Assembly (NCBI RefSeq): GCF_905220565.1
Contig: NC_059406.1
Coordinates: 8,256,001 to 8,320,000 of the forward strand
Length of the DNA: 64,000 nucleotides
DNA from: Melitaea cinxia
Taxonomy: Eukaryota; Arthropoda; Insecta; Lepidoptera; Nymphalidae
Direction of reading: 5' to 3'
The notes below the pieces were generated by a model. The model saw only the letters and a program-made list of their open reading frames with translations, was not told the origin of the DNA and did not search any database. Positions 12,034 to 23,553 of this stretch are shown piece after piece. The position numbers were made by a program, and so were the translations under genes. Every line of letters starts with the position of its first letter. Position 1 is the stretch's first letter.

Positions 12034-12339
12034 ACGCTTTAGCCTGTAATATCCCACTGCTGGGCAAAGGCCTCTTTTCCCTTGTAGGAGAAGGATCCGA
12101 GCTTAATCCACCACGCTGCTCCAATGCGGGTTGGCGGATATGATCCCTACAATGAGTAACGATCGCTATCAGGTGTACATGATAAAAATCAGGACCGATG
12201 TCTTAACGTGCACGAGACACGGTGAGGAGACTCACAAGGACTGCACAAACACCCAGACTATGGCAAACATCTGTATGGCCAATACAAATGTTGATACAAA
12301 TCAATGCTGTGACCGTTACGCCAACGTGTCGTCAAGCAT
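12034..12339 (-). mobile_element. tRNA-derived SINE, diverged, with imperfect target duplication
   Basis: Same family as 6573-6917, in reverse. Its tail (cctgtaatatcccactgc) is at the left. The head near 12335 lacks part of the tRNA-like region, including an intact B box. Flanks agtatacaacacaatat (12017-12033) and agtatagcaacataatat (12340-12357) look like an aged target duplication. Confidence 0.8.
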
Positions 12340-12357
12340 AGTATAGCAACATAATAT

Positions 12358-12866
12358 GGACTATTATAAAATGGTTTAAATGCTTAGTAAACATGCTATA
12401 CTTTCAGCAAAAAGTTTTCATATTTATTGGATTACAAAACATTTAATAAATCTCATTCCATGTTTTTAATAAGAATATAGATATAGGAAAATACTCTTCA
12501 TATACTCAGAAAGACGACATCTGAAGATTAATATAAAAGTTTGGTATATTATATTTGTTTATATAGTAGGACATTTAATAATAGGGAATGTGTAACCTTT
12601 ATCCTCGAAAGGATATGGAGAGTCTATCGATCACTTCAACGAGGTATTTATATCTGTCGACTTACTGTCCCTACTCGCAGTTACCCTCGTTATAAATATT
12701 GTGTTTCAACGTGGAAATATATTTATTTTTCTAAAAAGGAGCGACGGTTAAAATGACGATGATAAATATGATTTTCAGTTAATTATATAGCCTCTACACT
12801 TTATACTGAATATACTCTATAGTTCTAAGAGCGTTACTTTTAGGCACTTTCTTAATACTCCTTTAT
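12358..12866. other. No gene recognised
   Basis: AT-rich interval between two SINEs. No coding or repeat structure recognised. Confidence 0.4.
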
Positions 12867-12881
12867 GTACTATCGTGGTTG

Positions 12882-13226
12882 GTGGACGCCGCGTTGGCGC
12901 AACGGTTACAGCCATGGATTGTACCTGTTGTGTTGGCGGTTGCGGGTTCGATCCCCGCACATGACAAACATTTGTATTGGCCATACAGGTGTTTGCCGTG
13001 GTCTGGGTGTTTGTGCAGTCCTTGTGGGTCTCCTCACCGTGCCTCGGAGAGCACGTTAAGCCGTCGGTCCCGGTTGTTATCATGTACACATGATAGCGAC
13101 CGTTACTCATAGTAGGGAATATATCCGCCAACCCACATTGGAGCAGCGTGGTGGATTAAGCTCTGATCCTTCTCCTACACGGGGAAAGAGGCCTATGGCC
13201 AGTAGTGGGATATTACAGGCTGAAGC
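12882..13226 (+). mobile_element. tRNA-derived SINE, full length with 15 bp target duplication
   Basis: A 345 bp SINE with exact flanking repeats gtactatcgtggttg at 12867-12881 and 13227-13241. A box tggcgcaacggt (12895-12906), B box ggttcgatccc (12945-12955), then the same body and ggctgaagc end as the copy at 6573. The exact duplication implies a fairly recent insertion. Confidence 0.92.
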
Positions 13227-13241
13227 GTACTATCGTGGTTG

Positions 13242-15392
13242 TCTCGTTACCTTACAAAGCCTTCTGCTATAACCAGGTTAATCAAATAAAAAAATATATT
13301 TTGATTCATTTTAGTATAATAGTATGGTAGGTTAACGCTGTCAAAAAATAAATGCTCTAGCATTATTGAACAAGTATAGATCAACCTTCGATAATAAATA
13401 CAAATGTGTGTTTTGTATAATGATCTTAATCACCCAAACTGATTTTGATTTGCTTTTCTTTCGAATAAAATACTACATAATGTGACATTTTCGTGACTAT
13501 TGATTGCTTTATTTTATTATCTTTTGTCCTTTTAATTTAATTGAAATCATGCGTACAAAAATCTTAAAGTACCTATTCAATTGTTAAAAATATTTTAATT
13601 CTAAAATAATATTACTGCTCCTTTTATATCGTGCGCGACCAATTGTTGTTTGAACTACTTGTTGTTTCCCTTTTTACATAAGATAGTGTAAAGTCATCAA
13701 TCAAACATGGCAAACAAGTTCAAGCCTATAGAAAGTCATAAGCTAAACATCAAACATTTCTACGTACTTAACATACTGTTACGATTCCATAATCCACGCT
13801 GAAATATTCTATTGATTTAGTACTTGCAACAGCCCAAATTGAATTTGTTGGAAGCAAAGCTCCAGCCTTTGCGTTCTATTGCTAAATGTATGCCCACAAC
13901 TGCACACACCTCAGCCGCAAACTTCAAATGCATTTTATTTATTTAAATAGTTGTTTTACAATACAACAAATATACTTATTGATATTGTATCCAATTTCAT
14001 AGTTTTAAAAAATTAAAGAATTTTTTTAAAAAATTACAGAAAATTAGCCAAAAAATATATTAATTTGAAAGTAAATAAATGTGTGTTTATTCTGTTTATA
14101 CTAAGAAATTGTCTTCAATCGGTTCAATATTGCCCTTCTTTTCAAATTATCGGTTAGAGCGAATATTGTGTTTTATTAGTACTTTGAGAGTTTATAAATT
14201 AAAGTTATTTTTGATATCGTAAAATTACATTGAATAGGCAAGTCAAATGAAATTAAAAAAAAAATAATAACAATAAGAATTAAGACAAGTACAAAATTAA
14301 ATGCTAATAATAGTAAAACGTCACAAACATCATTAGATCTATAAGAAAGAAAACTAAATATATTAGGTGATTATTACATACGCAACTCAGAAACCCCATA
14401 TTCTTTTGCAGGTGTTAATACGCTATACAAATTGTCGTTAAATAAAATTAAGTTATATTTTACAAAAGGTAAAACATTAAAAAGTAAACGAATATTCAAA
14501 ATAACTACAAGTATAATCTTGTGTAAATGTAAAACATGTAAATTTTCTTATTACAAAATTTATAAAGAAAAGATTTATCCACAGTATTAGCTATCTATCT
14601 AATCTGGCTTGAAAATATTAAGGTTTTGAGTTCGCTTACAACGTTTGATCGACATAATTACTAAGTATTAAGTCTTGCTAAATTATAGCGTGTAAAGATT
14701 ATATTAAGTTTTATTCGAACAAAGACAGACTATCGGGTAGCTCATCGAAATGTCTAGCATTTACGTCTTTCACAATAAACCTGAATTTAACAACGTATAC
14801 AATTTCTGCTCAGGAACCTATGAAATCAATAGTCTAAGTATAGTGGAATGACCTTCAATTTTTTATAATTTTGTGTGAATCGTTATGAAATATTATTTGT
14901 CATTTTTTTTTCAATAAATATATTATTATCATTTCCATTTTACATTAATATTCAATTTTACAACTTTGCTTAAGTAGACTTTCAAAACTTTTGAATAGTT
15001 ATTTTATAAGTATTCAGTGTTCATTTCGTTTTAGTATAATCTAATCTAGTTGCCAAATGGATATAATGTAGTCGTTAATAAAGTCAATGATTCTTAAGAT
15101 TTAAATCTTCTTTTTTTATTTTAGATCTAATACTAATCGTATAAAGAAATTAAGTTTGTGAGTTTTAGGGTGCTTAGGGTTTTTATGGTTGTTAAGTGTC
15201 ATAGATTTCGATATATTGTTTATAACCTGACGTTTTTAATCAGAAGTTCGAAGATAAACTTTTCCTCCAAATAGTATGTTGCTTATACGCAAGCTCTAAA
15301 AGATATGGCAAGATTAACACTAACTAAATTTTCAGTTATGGCACCACTCCGCAAGAAAGAAATGTAGCTTTTTTTTATATACAACTAGATCG
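13242..15392. other. No gene recognised; AT-rich DNA
   Basis: About 2.1 kb with no recognised coding segment, RNA gene or repeat boundary. Confidence 0.5.
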
Positions 15393-15600
15393 CCAAATTA
15401 CCATACGGCTCACCAGAAACATCGCAAGCACGAGCTCTGGCTACCGTAGGTACTAAGGTACTCACCAAAAGACCCCAACACTGCTTGACAGCAGTATTAT
15501 TTAGTTGTGATCTTTCGAAAGGTTCACTTACTTCCCCAGACAGGCTGCTCCAGATTTTGGGCAGGGCACTTCCTGCTATGCCCTATCTCAATTAAATGCT
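15393..15600 (+). repeat. Degraded LINE 3'-region repeat
   Basis: Contains cggctcacc, ggctaccgtaggtac, ctgcttgacagcagtattat and ttgggcagggcacttcctgc, a string of words I recognise as a common lepidopteran LINE-derived repeat. The source clade is not certain. The open frame at 15507-15695 is part of it. Confidence 0.55.
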
Positions 15601-17195
15601 TCTTCATGAAAGCAATATTGTTTTGTCATTCTGTTAGTATGTCTGTTAGTATATTGTGTCTTCCGGCCACACGCAAAATCTGCTGCATGAAGTAAAATAC
15701 AGATACCATAACGTAATGTAACTTAAAATCTCGTTTGTCTTTCTTCTCCTTATGTAATTTAGTATCCAGAAGAAATACTCAATTATTACTTTTTGAACAG
15801 ATATCGTATAATTTTATCAATAAATACCTATAGTGGGCACTACTAATTTTAAATCATAAAAAATAATAAATTTGTAAATTTAATATGCTAAAAACATTAA
15901 TTTTGCTTAATAAAATACCGCTTAAAATGTAATACCCATATTATTAAATCGTAAACCGATGTTTTAACACAAGCCTTCTGTATAACGCCTCACAAATGAA
16001 AAAATATTTTTTAACCGACCCACAAATCCAGGGATTAGCATGTTCAAACAATTGACTCATCGGCTTCATAGTATAAGCATACATAATATAATATTAAAAG
16101 GATTGTAAGCATTTTATGTAATATAAAACAAAAATAACGTAGCAAAATGTCATTTAAGAATACCAAATTTCGTAAAGTACATCAAAGCGAAAAGTTAAAA
16201 ACCGTGGTATTGCAATTAAAAACGCATTATACAATTCGTATATTTCATTCGGGCTGAGTGAAACAAACATTAAGTTATAACTACATAATATGAACACAGA
16301 TACACGAAACAAAAACTACTTACTATTGTTACACGTTTTTGTTTTTGGGTCGAGTGTCCCCGTCTTTATAAAATGTTACAAACTGTGCCAACTAGTGAAC
16401 ATATATACTCAGAATGTCATCGTTATCCCGAATTATAATGTCGTACATCCTTTTTCTGGTATCATCATTTGAAATGAAATTATTGTGTATATTGCGTCGG
16501 TCTGGATAACTGCTGATTATAACAGTATCATTATGATGTGATCTTCATTGAAGTTGAGGTACTTTGTCTTGTGTTTCTATTTTGGACAACATATTTCCTG
16601 GTTTCCAAAATAAAATAGTATACAATAACATTGTCCACGTAATGCGTTTGTAAATATGTAATATTTAATGTTCCATAAGATGAATTATTAAAGCAGTTGC
16701 GGTTTTTGTATCTGCTTAGTTAATTTTTGTCTTTAAGGTATTCTGATTCATTGTCAGATATGGTTAAAGTGACTAAGATGTTATAAAAAAATATCTAAAA
16801 ATTTATCATTATCAAACACAAATATAAAAATAACTGGACAATTATTTTAACTACATCTTAAAATAATACGAATGAGTTTTTTTTTTGTATTTTTACAAAT
16901 TGAAAAAATAATACTAAATAATAGACTAACTAATAAAATACCATATTTATTTTATCTCAATATACAAATTAAACTGCAATACAGCATGAAATAAACGTAC
17001 GTGATAACTGCTCATATCAGATTATAGCGTCAAGGTTTTTCTTTGAACGACAAAAATAATAAATGTTCGCAAAGCTGAACAAAATAAGCGTAGCTAATGT
17101 CCTTTGTGGGGATTAAGTTTAAAAAAGCTTACAAAACAGTGATTTTCACACAGATTTTATACACTAGATGGTGCTGAAATAGTACTAAACTAAAA
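15601..17195. other. No gene recognised; AT-rich DNA
   Basis: No recognised gene or repeat. Confidence 0.5.
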
Positions 17196-17278
17196 TGCCC
17201 GGTTGATTATCCGATGCAGGGAAAAAGCTTCACCTTAATATAGGATTAGAGCTTAATCCACCACAATTTTCCACTAGA
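17196..17278 (-). repeat. Decayed SINE tail fragment
   Basis: The segment around tagagcttaatccaccac matches the inverted tail half of the SINEs at 12034 and 20906, with many changes. Confidence 0.45.
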
Positions 17279-17639
17279 CTTAAGAATAAGACTAACTGAA
17301 TAATTTTCTTACTAAAATAACTGATGAAAGTAATAACTCTAAATCAATAAGAAGTATTACAAATAAAAATATTGAACTCTCACTGATCTTAATCGAACTT
17401 CCGACTTGTTTCTTTTAATTCACGTCACCCGTCGTTCACTAATTGCTGCTTCTGATAACAACTGAAAGCGACAGCTTTACGTGATCTTCAGAACACGTTG
17501 GTGAGACGCAAAAGGCAGATACCTAGACTAGGAACGAATTTTCGCACGAAAACATATAATAATATTCAGCTTCTACCGAGTATCAAAGTCGCCACCGTTG
17601 GATTCAATAGCAGTTACAATACTATGAACCCCTACACCA

Positions 17640-18055
17640 CAACAGTTGTCAAAGATAAATGTCAGAGTTGGTAGTATGAGGGCAGAAACTTCTCAACTTA
17701 CTCTTCTTCTTACTGGGTGGACCGATTTTGATGATTCGTTTTTTAATCGAAAGGTGGTGCGTCTCATGTGGTCCCATTTAAATTTTCTAATAAGCACTTT
17801 TCGAGTTATATCTAATGCGTATTTGCTTGTACTTTTTGAGCCACATATATCTAATAATTCGTTTTTGCTTGATTATTTTTCGTCAACCTGCGTTGTATTA
17901 TAGCATATAGCTTTTCACTGGGTGTACCGATTATGATTATTTTTTTTAAATCTAAAGCTTATGCTTTTCTTGTAGTCCTGTTTACACTTGATCGAGATAT
18001 ACTGAGTAGTTTTCGAGTAATATTTAATGACGCGTATTTATGTGACGGGGCGTAC
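17640..18055 (-). repeat. Family C repeat, diverged reverse copy
   Basis: Reads tgggtggaccgattttgatg, aaggtggtgcgtctcatgtg and ttttcgtcaacctgcgttgt, the complements of family C blocks at 3182-3790. Its internal duplication is visible as a second ctgggtgtaccgatt block. Ends are not intact. Confidence 0.6.
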
Positions 18056-18410
18056 TTTGTCGCGACGCCATCTATCGGAATCCAGTAAAACTAATTCGGC
18101 TCGGACTGTCGATCAAATAATGTCACATGACCAGATCTACCTATTATGCCGTAGTGGGCTGTATTTTTCACAAGGGTAGCAGTTTATGCTTCTTTTTAAA
18201 CAATTTTGATGATCTTGTTTTAATCGAAAGCTGATGCTTGTCTTTTGGACCCATTCAAATTTGATCGAGATATAAATAAATAAGTAAATATCTACAACAC
18301 AATACAAACGAGGTCGTCTGTTTCTAAAGTAAGCAACTTAATGCTTGTGTTATAGGTAACAGCCGATTGGTATAGCTACATTTTTTTTCGATAAATATAC
18401 TTTTAAAATA

Positions 18411-18462
18411 TATATAAATAAATATTATATAAATAAATATTATATAAATAAATATTTATATT
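18411..18462. repeat. Short tandem repeat, ~18 bp unit
   Basis: Three near-identical copies of a unit like aaataaatattatat in tandem. Confidence 0.7.
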
Positions 18463-18464
18463 AC

Positions 18465-18560
18465 ACCCAGACTTGGGGTGGGAATCGAACCCACAACCCT
18501 TGGAGCAGAAAGAAGGGTCACTTATAAATTGCGTCAATAGGCTAGTCAAGTCGGGCTCAG
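18465..18560 (-). repeat. tRNA-like SINE head (second type)
   Basis: On the minus strand there is gtgggttcgattcccacccc, a strong T-arm/B-box. It is followed by the complement of cccagacttgg and preceded by no complete cloverleaf. Probably the head of a different SINE family, not a tRNA gene. Confidence 0.45.
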
Positions 18561-18569
18561 TGTGAATGA

Positions 18570-20071
18570 ACCTTGGGGCATAATAGGTGAATGAAAATAA
18601 ATCAGTCTTTAATTAGCCGGTATATAATATTTTAAGTTGGACGAAAAGATGGATGAATGCTAAAACATAAGGCAAAATTATTTGTATCAATATTTTATTG
18701 TACAAATTTTGACAATGGTTTTTGTTTATTCTAAAAAATACAATTATATTTTTCTCGTTTATAAAATTTCTTTTCATTTTTGGGTTCACCCGCATGAAAT
18801 TTGATCTGCTTTATTTTCAGTTGGCTTAGCACAACGCGACACAAGCTACATTTTAACAATGAAACATAAATATTCATCGAAATGTTATATACTGAATAAT
18901 ATTGTTAGGGTTGGATGTATCTCTGATTGAAATCTCTCACAGTCTACATTTGTTGTAGGTATACCAATCTACAGTAACGTTCAACGCAGAAAATAATATA
19001 AAATATTTTAAAATATTCGAATCGTGTTTTGTAAATCTTAGCGTGTCTGAAGAAACACATACATTCACTTCACATATACTACACGCAAAAGGGCTTTAGA
19101 TCTAAAACTTGTGATTAGGAAATCTCCGAGAGAAATTAATTGTGTAATTTGTATTTCCTAAGCTCTTATTTCGTTACTTATTTGTATAATCTAATTAGGC
19201 CCCCATGTAAATTCCATTGCTGATATTACTGCGTATAATTGTTTATATCAGCAGATGAATTGCGTTTATCAGTCGTATATTTTGATTTGTAAAATGTGTA
19301 TCCAAAAATTGTAGTTTGTTTATATAAAAATTTTAATTTACATTAAAATACGTACTTGGAGCTTGTTTTACTTCCTGCTAATAAATTAGTAAATTCCGTA
19401 CAAATAAAACTGGATATAAGTAAGTTTATTTATCCATTTTCGAAGGTCGAAAATAACCTCTATAAAAAGTAACGTTATACTGTGTCATTATATCGTAATC
19501 GTTATATGATTTTAATTTTTAAATTATATCAAAACATGTAAGGTTTTTGTTACTTTATCCTCAAAATTATTATATGTATAAAACGGTGACCTAATTTTTT
19601 ATATCTGTATCTCCGCTGGGCCCATTTTTAAATTAAATTAAAGTGTCCATTATGTATAATATTATTTTGAAAATTGTAGATTTTTTTTCTTTAAAGTGAT
19701 ATTTTGACTCTAATGTATAACAAAGTTGACGATAATGTTTAGTTACACTAGTTAATCTTACACTCTAACGTTCTACATTTTTAAGGCCTTTTATCTTCTT
19801 TAAATTTCAATATTTCTTAAGCAAAGAGGAAGGGTTTTTATTGTAAACACGCACTAATCTACTTTTTCTATTAAATTTTAGGTTATAAAAAACTTACGTT
19901 AACAATTTTCGCAAAATATAAAAAGACAAATTGAGCAGATTTATAACTATATCATATATAACAAATACAAATCGACAACGCAGACGACGACTATGGACAA
20001 TCCGAAATAAATTGAAATTCTCTCAAAGAAAGCTACAGAAACTATTTTCAGTATCCGAATATCATTATTTT
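18570..20071. other. No gene recognised; AT-rich DNA
   Basis: Nothing recognised beyond AT-rich sequence. Short open frames lack protein-like features. Confidence 0.5.
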
Positions 20072-20456
20072 CTACACGCCCAGTGGTCGAAATTCGACCA
20101 TAATTAAATTAAATTATAAGTTTTAGAATTTCCTAATGTTTGGGTAACACAAAAATAAAATCGCACAAATTAAATTATAAGTTTTAATATTATTGAGGTT
20201 CTGTTGTCAAAGACATATATACTTCAATAACAATAAACAAGAGTAAATATGCGTGTGTAAATACATGTTAGGTGTGTAGTGTTTTTTTTATTATTGATTT
20301 AATGTATTTTTTATACACGATTTAAAAAAAAAAATATTAACATTCTGCACTATTTCTCTATATAAAATATACGTGTGCAAAATTTAATAATCTTCCATCC
20401 GCACAATTTCCGTAAAAAGGGGTACAAAAGTTTTACTTCACGTATTAATATATAGA
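20072..20456 (-). mobile_element. Helitron-like repeat 'family F', reverse copy
   Basis: Mirror of 5132-5572: the palindrome ggtcgaaattcgacc lies near the left end and the minus-strand start tctatatattaatacgtgaa near the right end at 20456. The CTRR end is mutated. A gaatttcctaatg-aacacaaaaataaaatcg segment inside is shared with the fold-back at 38057. Confidence 0.5.
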
Positions 20457-20905
20457 TTATCTTCAATATCCGAAACTACGCGTTAAGGCACGGATACTAA
20501 ACCTTAAAGTTTACCAATAGTCCATCTAACTCCGACAATTTGCCTTATCTTTAGTAACAAAACTATCGATTAGATTTCAACGTACAAGTAATGCGTAGCA
20601 CCGTGTTCCTGACAAGGTGTACAACCATAACTACAACTTTGATCAAAGTAATTGCTCGACATAACAAATAGAGAACACAGAATATATTGTGTACAAATCT
20701 TTTGGTATGATGTACAAAGTAACTTGATATATACAAGAAATATTCTTCAAACCGACATATCGAATTCCATTCCAAATAGAGCGGACACAGTGTAATTTAA
20801 GTGTATTGGATAAAAATTACGTAATAAATAAATTAAAATGACATGCAATGTACTCATAATATGAGTTTTACATTGCTTATACATCTACGTTGACATCTCT
20901 TCGCT
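20457..20905. other. No gene recognised
   Basis: AT-rich interval with no recognised features. Confidence 0.4.
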
Positions 20906-21022
20906 CGCTTGACCCTGTAATATTTCACTGCTGAACATAGGCCTCTTTTCTTATGTAGGAGAAGGATCGAGCTTACGTCACCACGCTGCTCCAATGCGGG
21001 TTGGTGGATAGCACCCTACACT
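20906..21022 (-). repeat. SINE tail fragment
   Basis: Reverse-oriented tail half of the SINE seen at 6573: ccctgtaatatttcactgct, then gtaggagaaggatcgagctt and ccacgctgctccaatgcggg. Confidence 0.7.
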
Positions 21023-21285
21023 TTGATATAATTAGTCAGTAACGTATTTGCGACTACAGTGACGCTTAGTTTGTTTCGATTTCCATACTTTATATATATA
21101 TATTAACTATATACAAAAAGTATCAAAATTGTACTAATATATTAATTATGAAAACCTTGAAATTCTGAGCTAAGCGAGTAATCTCAAATACTAATGAGCG
21201 TACAGAATTCTGACTATTCATTTCCTTTAGTGAGTAAAGTCGAGAATCGAAACTAACTTATAATTAATTCTACCTGGGTTAATTT

Positions 21286-21294
21286 TTCTCTTTG
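21286..21294 (+). repeat. Target-site duplication, 5' side of R1-clade element
   Basis: ttctctttg lies immediately before the first base of the GC-rich element and is repeated exactly after its poly(A) at 27051-27059. Confidence 0.85.
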
Positions 21295-21446
21295 GGGGAG
21301 TCCCCAAGTGTTTATAGCTACGTCCTCGTCGTCTCCCCTGGACCCTGTCCTGACCCCGGTAACGCAGGTGGCAGGCAGGTGACTGAACGCTATAAGCTGT
21401 ACTTGGCTGTGGTTTGTTCTGTCCGTGTGACTACGATTGTGAAACG
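21295..21446 (+). promoter_or_regulatory. 5' UTR / presumed internal promoter region of R1-clade element
   Basis: 152 bp between the element's first base and the ORF1 ATG. Non-LTR elements start transcription from an internal promoter at their 5' end, so promoter activity is expected here by family analogy. The first eleven bases, ggggagtcccc, are an inverted repeat around one base. No specific core-promoter motif was confirmed. Confidence 0.45.
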
Positions 21447-21485
21447 ATGCTTCCTCTACGCGAGAGCAGAGGTGGAGCTACCAAG

Positions 21486-21605
21486 GGCCCTTCTCAGGGC
21501 CAACCCAACGGCCCTTCTCAGGGCCAACCCAACGGCCCTTCTCAGGGCCAACCCAACGGCCCTTCTCAGGGCCAACCCAAAGGCCCTTCTCAGGGCCAGT
21601 CGCAA
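21486..21605 (+). repeat. Five tandem 24 bp units inside ORF1
   Basis: Units start at 21486, 21510, 21534, 21558 and 21582. Each encodes GPSQGQPN or a close variant and keeps the frame. Each unit also contains the inverted repeat ggccct-tctc-agggcc, so the RNA could form a row of five small hairpins just after the start codon. Confidence 0.95.
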
Positions 21606-23278
21606 GGAGATATCGAGGTCTTGGAGGACATCTCCATCACCTCGTTGTCTGAGTCGGAGCTGTGGCGAAAGCGCCTTTACTCGGGAGGCTCAGAAAACTC
21701 CGGCACGGAGATAGAGATGGGAGCGAGCGTGGGGGCTAGGTCCCGGCCAGCGGCCAAGAGGGGCAAGGCACCCACACTTACGGGCGCCAGAGCAGCTCTG
21801 AGAGAGCGTGTGGAGAAAGACCGGGAGAACGAGTTCGAGACGTCCCTCCTCAAGAGAGTATACAGGAAGGAGAAGGTGGTGGGGGCTCACATGGAGGAGA
21901 CCCCTATCGAGTTGGACGATATCGAGAACCGGGGGGCTGAGGAGCTGAGAGGGTGGCTTCTGAGGCCAACCTCAATTTAATCCTCGGCCTGACTGGGAAG
22001 TCGGTCAACCTGAAGGGGGGTTATGCCGCCAAAATTAGAAGGGCCGCCGGCGCCATTAGGGACATGCTGGAGTCCCTAGTGGTCCGCAACGAGACGGACG
22101 AAGTCCGAAGACTGAAGGCGGACATCTGTCGGCTCACTCGGGAGCTGGAACTGAGCCGTGAGGAGGTGCGGGCTTACAGACGGGAGTTCGAGGACAGCCG
22201 CAAAAAGGTGGCTGAATCCACGAGTGCAAAGGAGCCTGCCGACTTAATGCAGGACATAGCTGTTATGGTCGGCAATATTGTGGACGATCGCATGGCGGCT
22301 CTTCAGCTCCCGGCTGCCCCTCCTTGCGGCCCCGCAAGGACTGGGGACAGCAGACCGCTGGCGCGAGCCACGAGGGCCTCCGGTGTGGACAATGACAGAA
22401 TGACGGCGGCCTCTAGCGCAAGAGCGGGTGCGCAATTAAACTCGGAGGAACTCCCCACCCTCCCCAAAGCATTGAGAAAAGGAAAGGGGAAGGGAAAGGA
22501 TAAGGGGAAGGGAACGGTTAAGGAGGTGGAATGGACCGCGTACGGTCCCTCCTCCTCAAAGGATGCTGCCCCTCAAGGGAAGGAGGGAGAGGGGGCGAAA
22601 CCCCAGGAGGAACCGTCGACTAGCTGGACGGAAGTCGTCCGTCGCAAAACGGCGGCGAAAAAACGGACGGATTCAGCGCCGCTGGCGAATAACCCAGCGA
22701 GCAAGAAAACGGCGGCGTCAACGCCGCCCGCCAAGAGGGAGGCCCCAAAGCCCAAGCTGGCGCTCCCCCGCTCAGCGGCCGTAATAGTAAAGTTACGGCC
22801 GGAGGCAGCAGCCAGGGGGGCCACGTACGGGTCGATATTGCTCAAGGCCGAGAGCAGTATCGACCTCGAGGAGATGGGAATCGGCCCGCTCCGGATCCGC
22901 CCATCGGCGACCGGGGCGCGCCTCATCGAAGTGCCCGGCTCCACGAGCGGTGAGAAAGCCGATGCCCTCGCCGCTCGGTTAAAGGAGGCCTTGGCTGAGG
23001 AGGCGGAGGTGCTCAGGCCTGAGAAGACGGCGGAGATAAGAATCTCAGGCCTGAGCGACGCTGTCACTGCGGAGCGCCTGGCTACCGTGGTGGCGAAGGA
23101 GGGGGGCTGTTCCCCGGGGCAAGTCCACGTGAGAAATATCCGCGTAGGACAAATAGGCTCGGGGACAGCCCACATTGAGCTCCCGGCGGTGGCAGGGAAA
23201 AAACTGCTGCAGGCCGGGAGCATAGCGGTGGGGTGGAGCAGGGGAGTCATCCACCTCCTGCAGGCACGGCCTAGGCAC

Positions 23279-23482
23279 TGTTTTCGCTGCCTGGGACTAG
23301 GGCACGTTGGTGCCACGTGCCCAGCTGGCACTGATCGCAGCACACTGTGCTATCGCTGTGGTCAGGCTGGCCACAAAGCCGCCGGGTGCTCGGCCGCCGC
23401 TCGTTGCGCGGTGTGCGCGGACGCCGGTAGGCCAGCGGGCCACGTGATGGGGGGCATAGCGTGTAAGCCCCCATCAACTCGT
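23279..23482 (+). other. Zinc-knuckle array of ORF1
   Basis: Three cysteine-histidine motifs in succession: CFRCLGLGHVGATC, CYRCGQAGHKAAGC and a longer-spaced CAVC...H...C. Three CCHC motifs at the C-terminus of ORF1 are typical of R1, TRAS and SART elements and bind nucleic acid. Confidence 0.9.
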
Positions 23483-23553
23483 GGGAAGTTCCCCCCGCAA
23501 ATATCCCAAGGGGGGAACCGCGTGGTGTCGGCAGATGCTGAGATGACTGAATA

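Noticed and set aside
12131..12346. Open frames across SINE copies
   Set aside because: They coincide with SINE bodies flanked by target duplications; non-coding retroposons.
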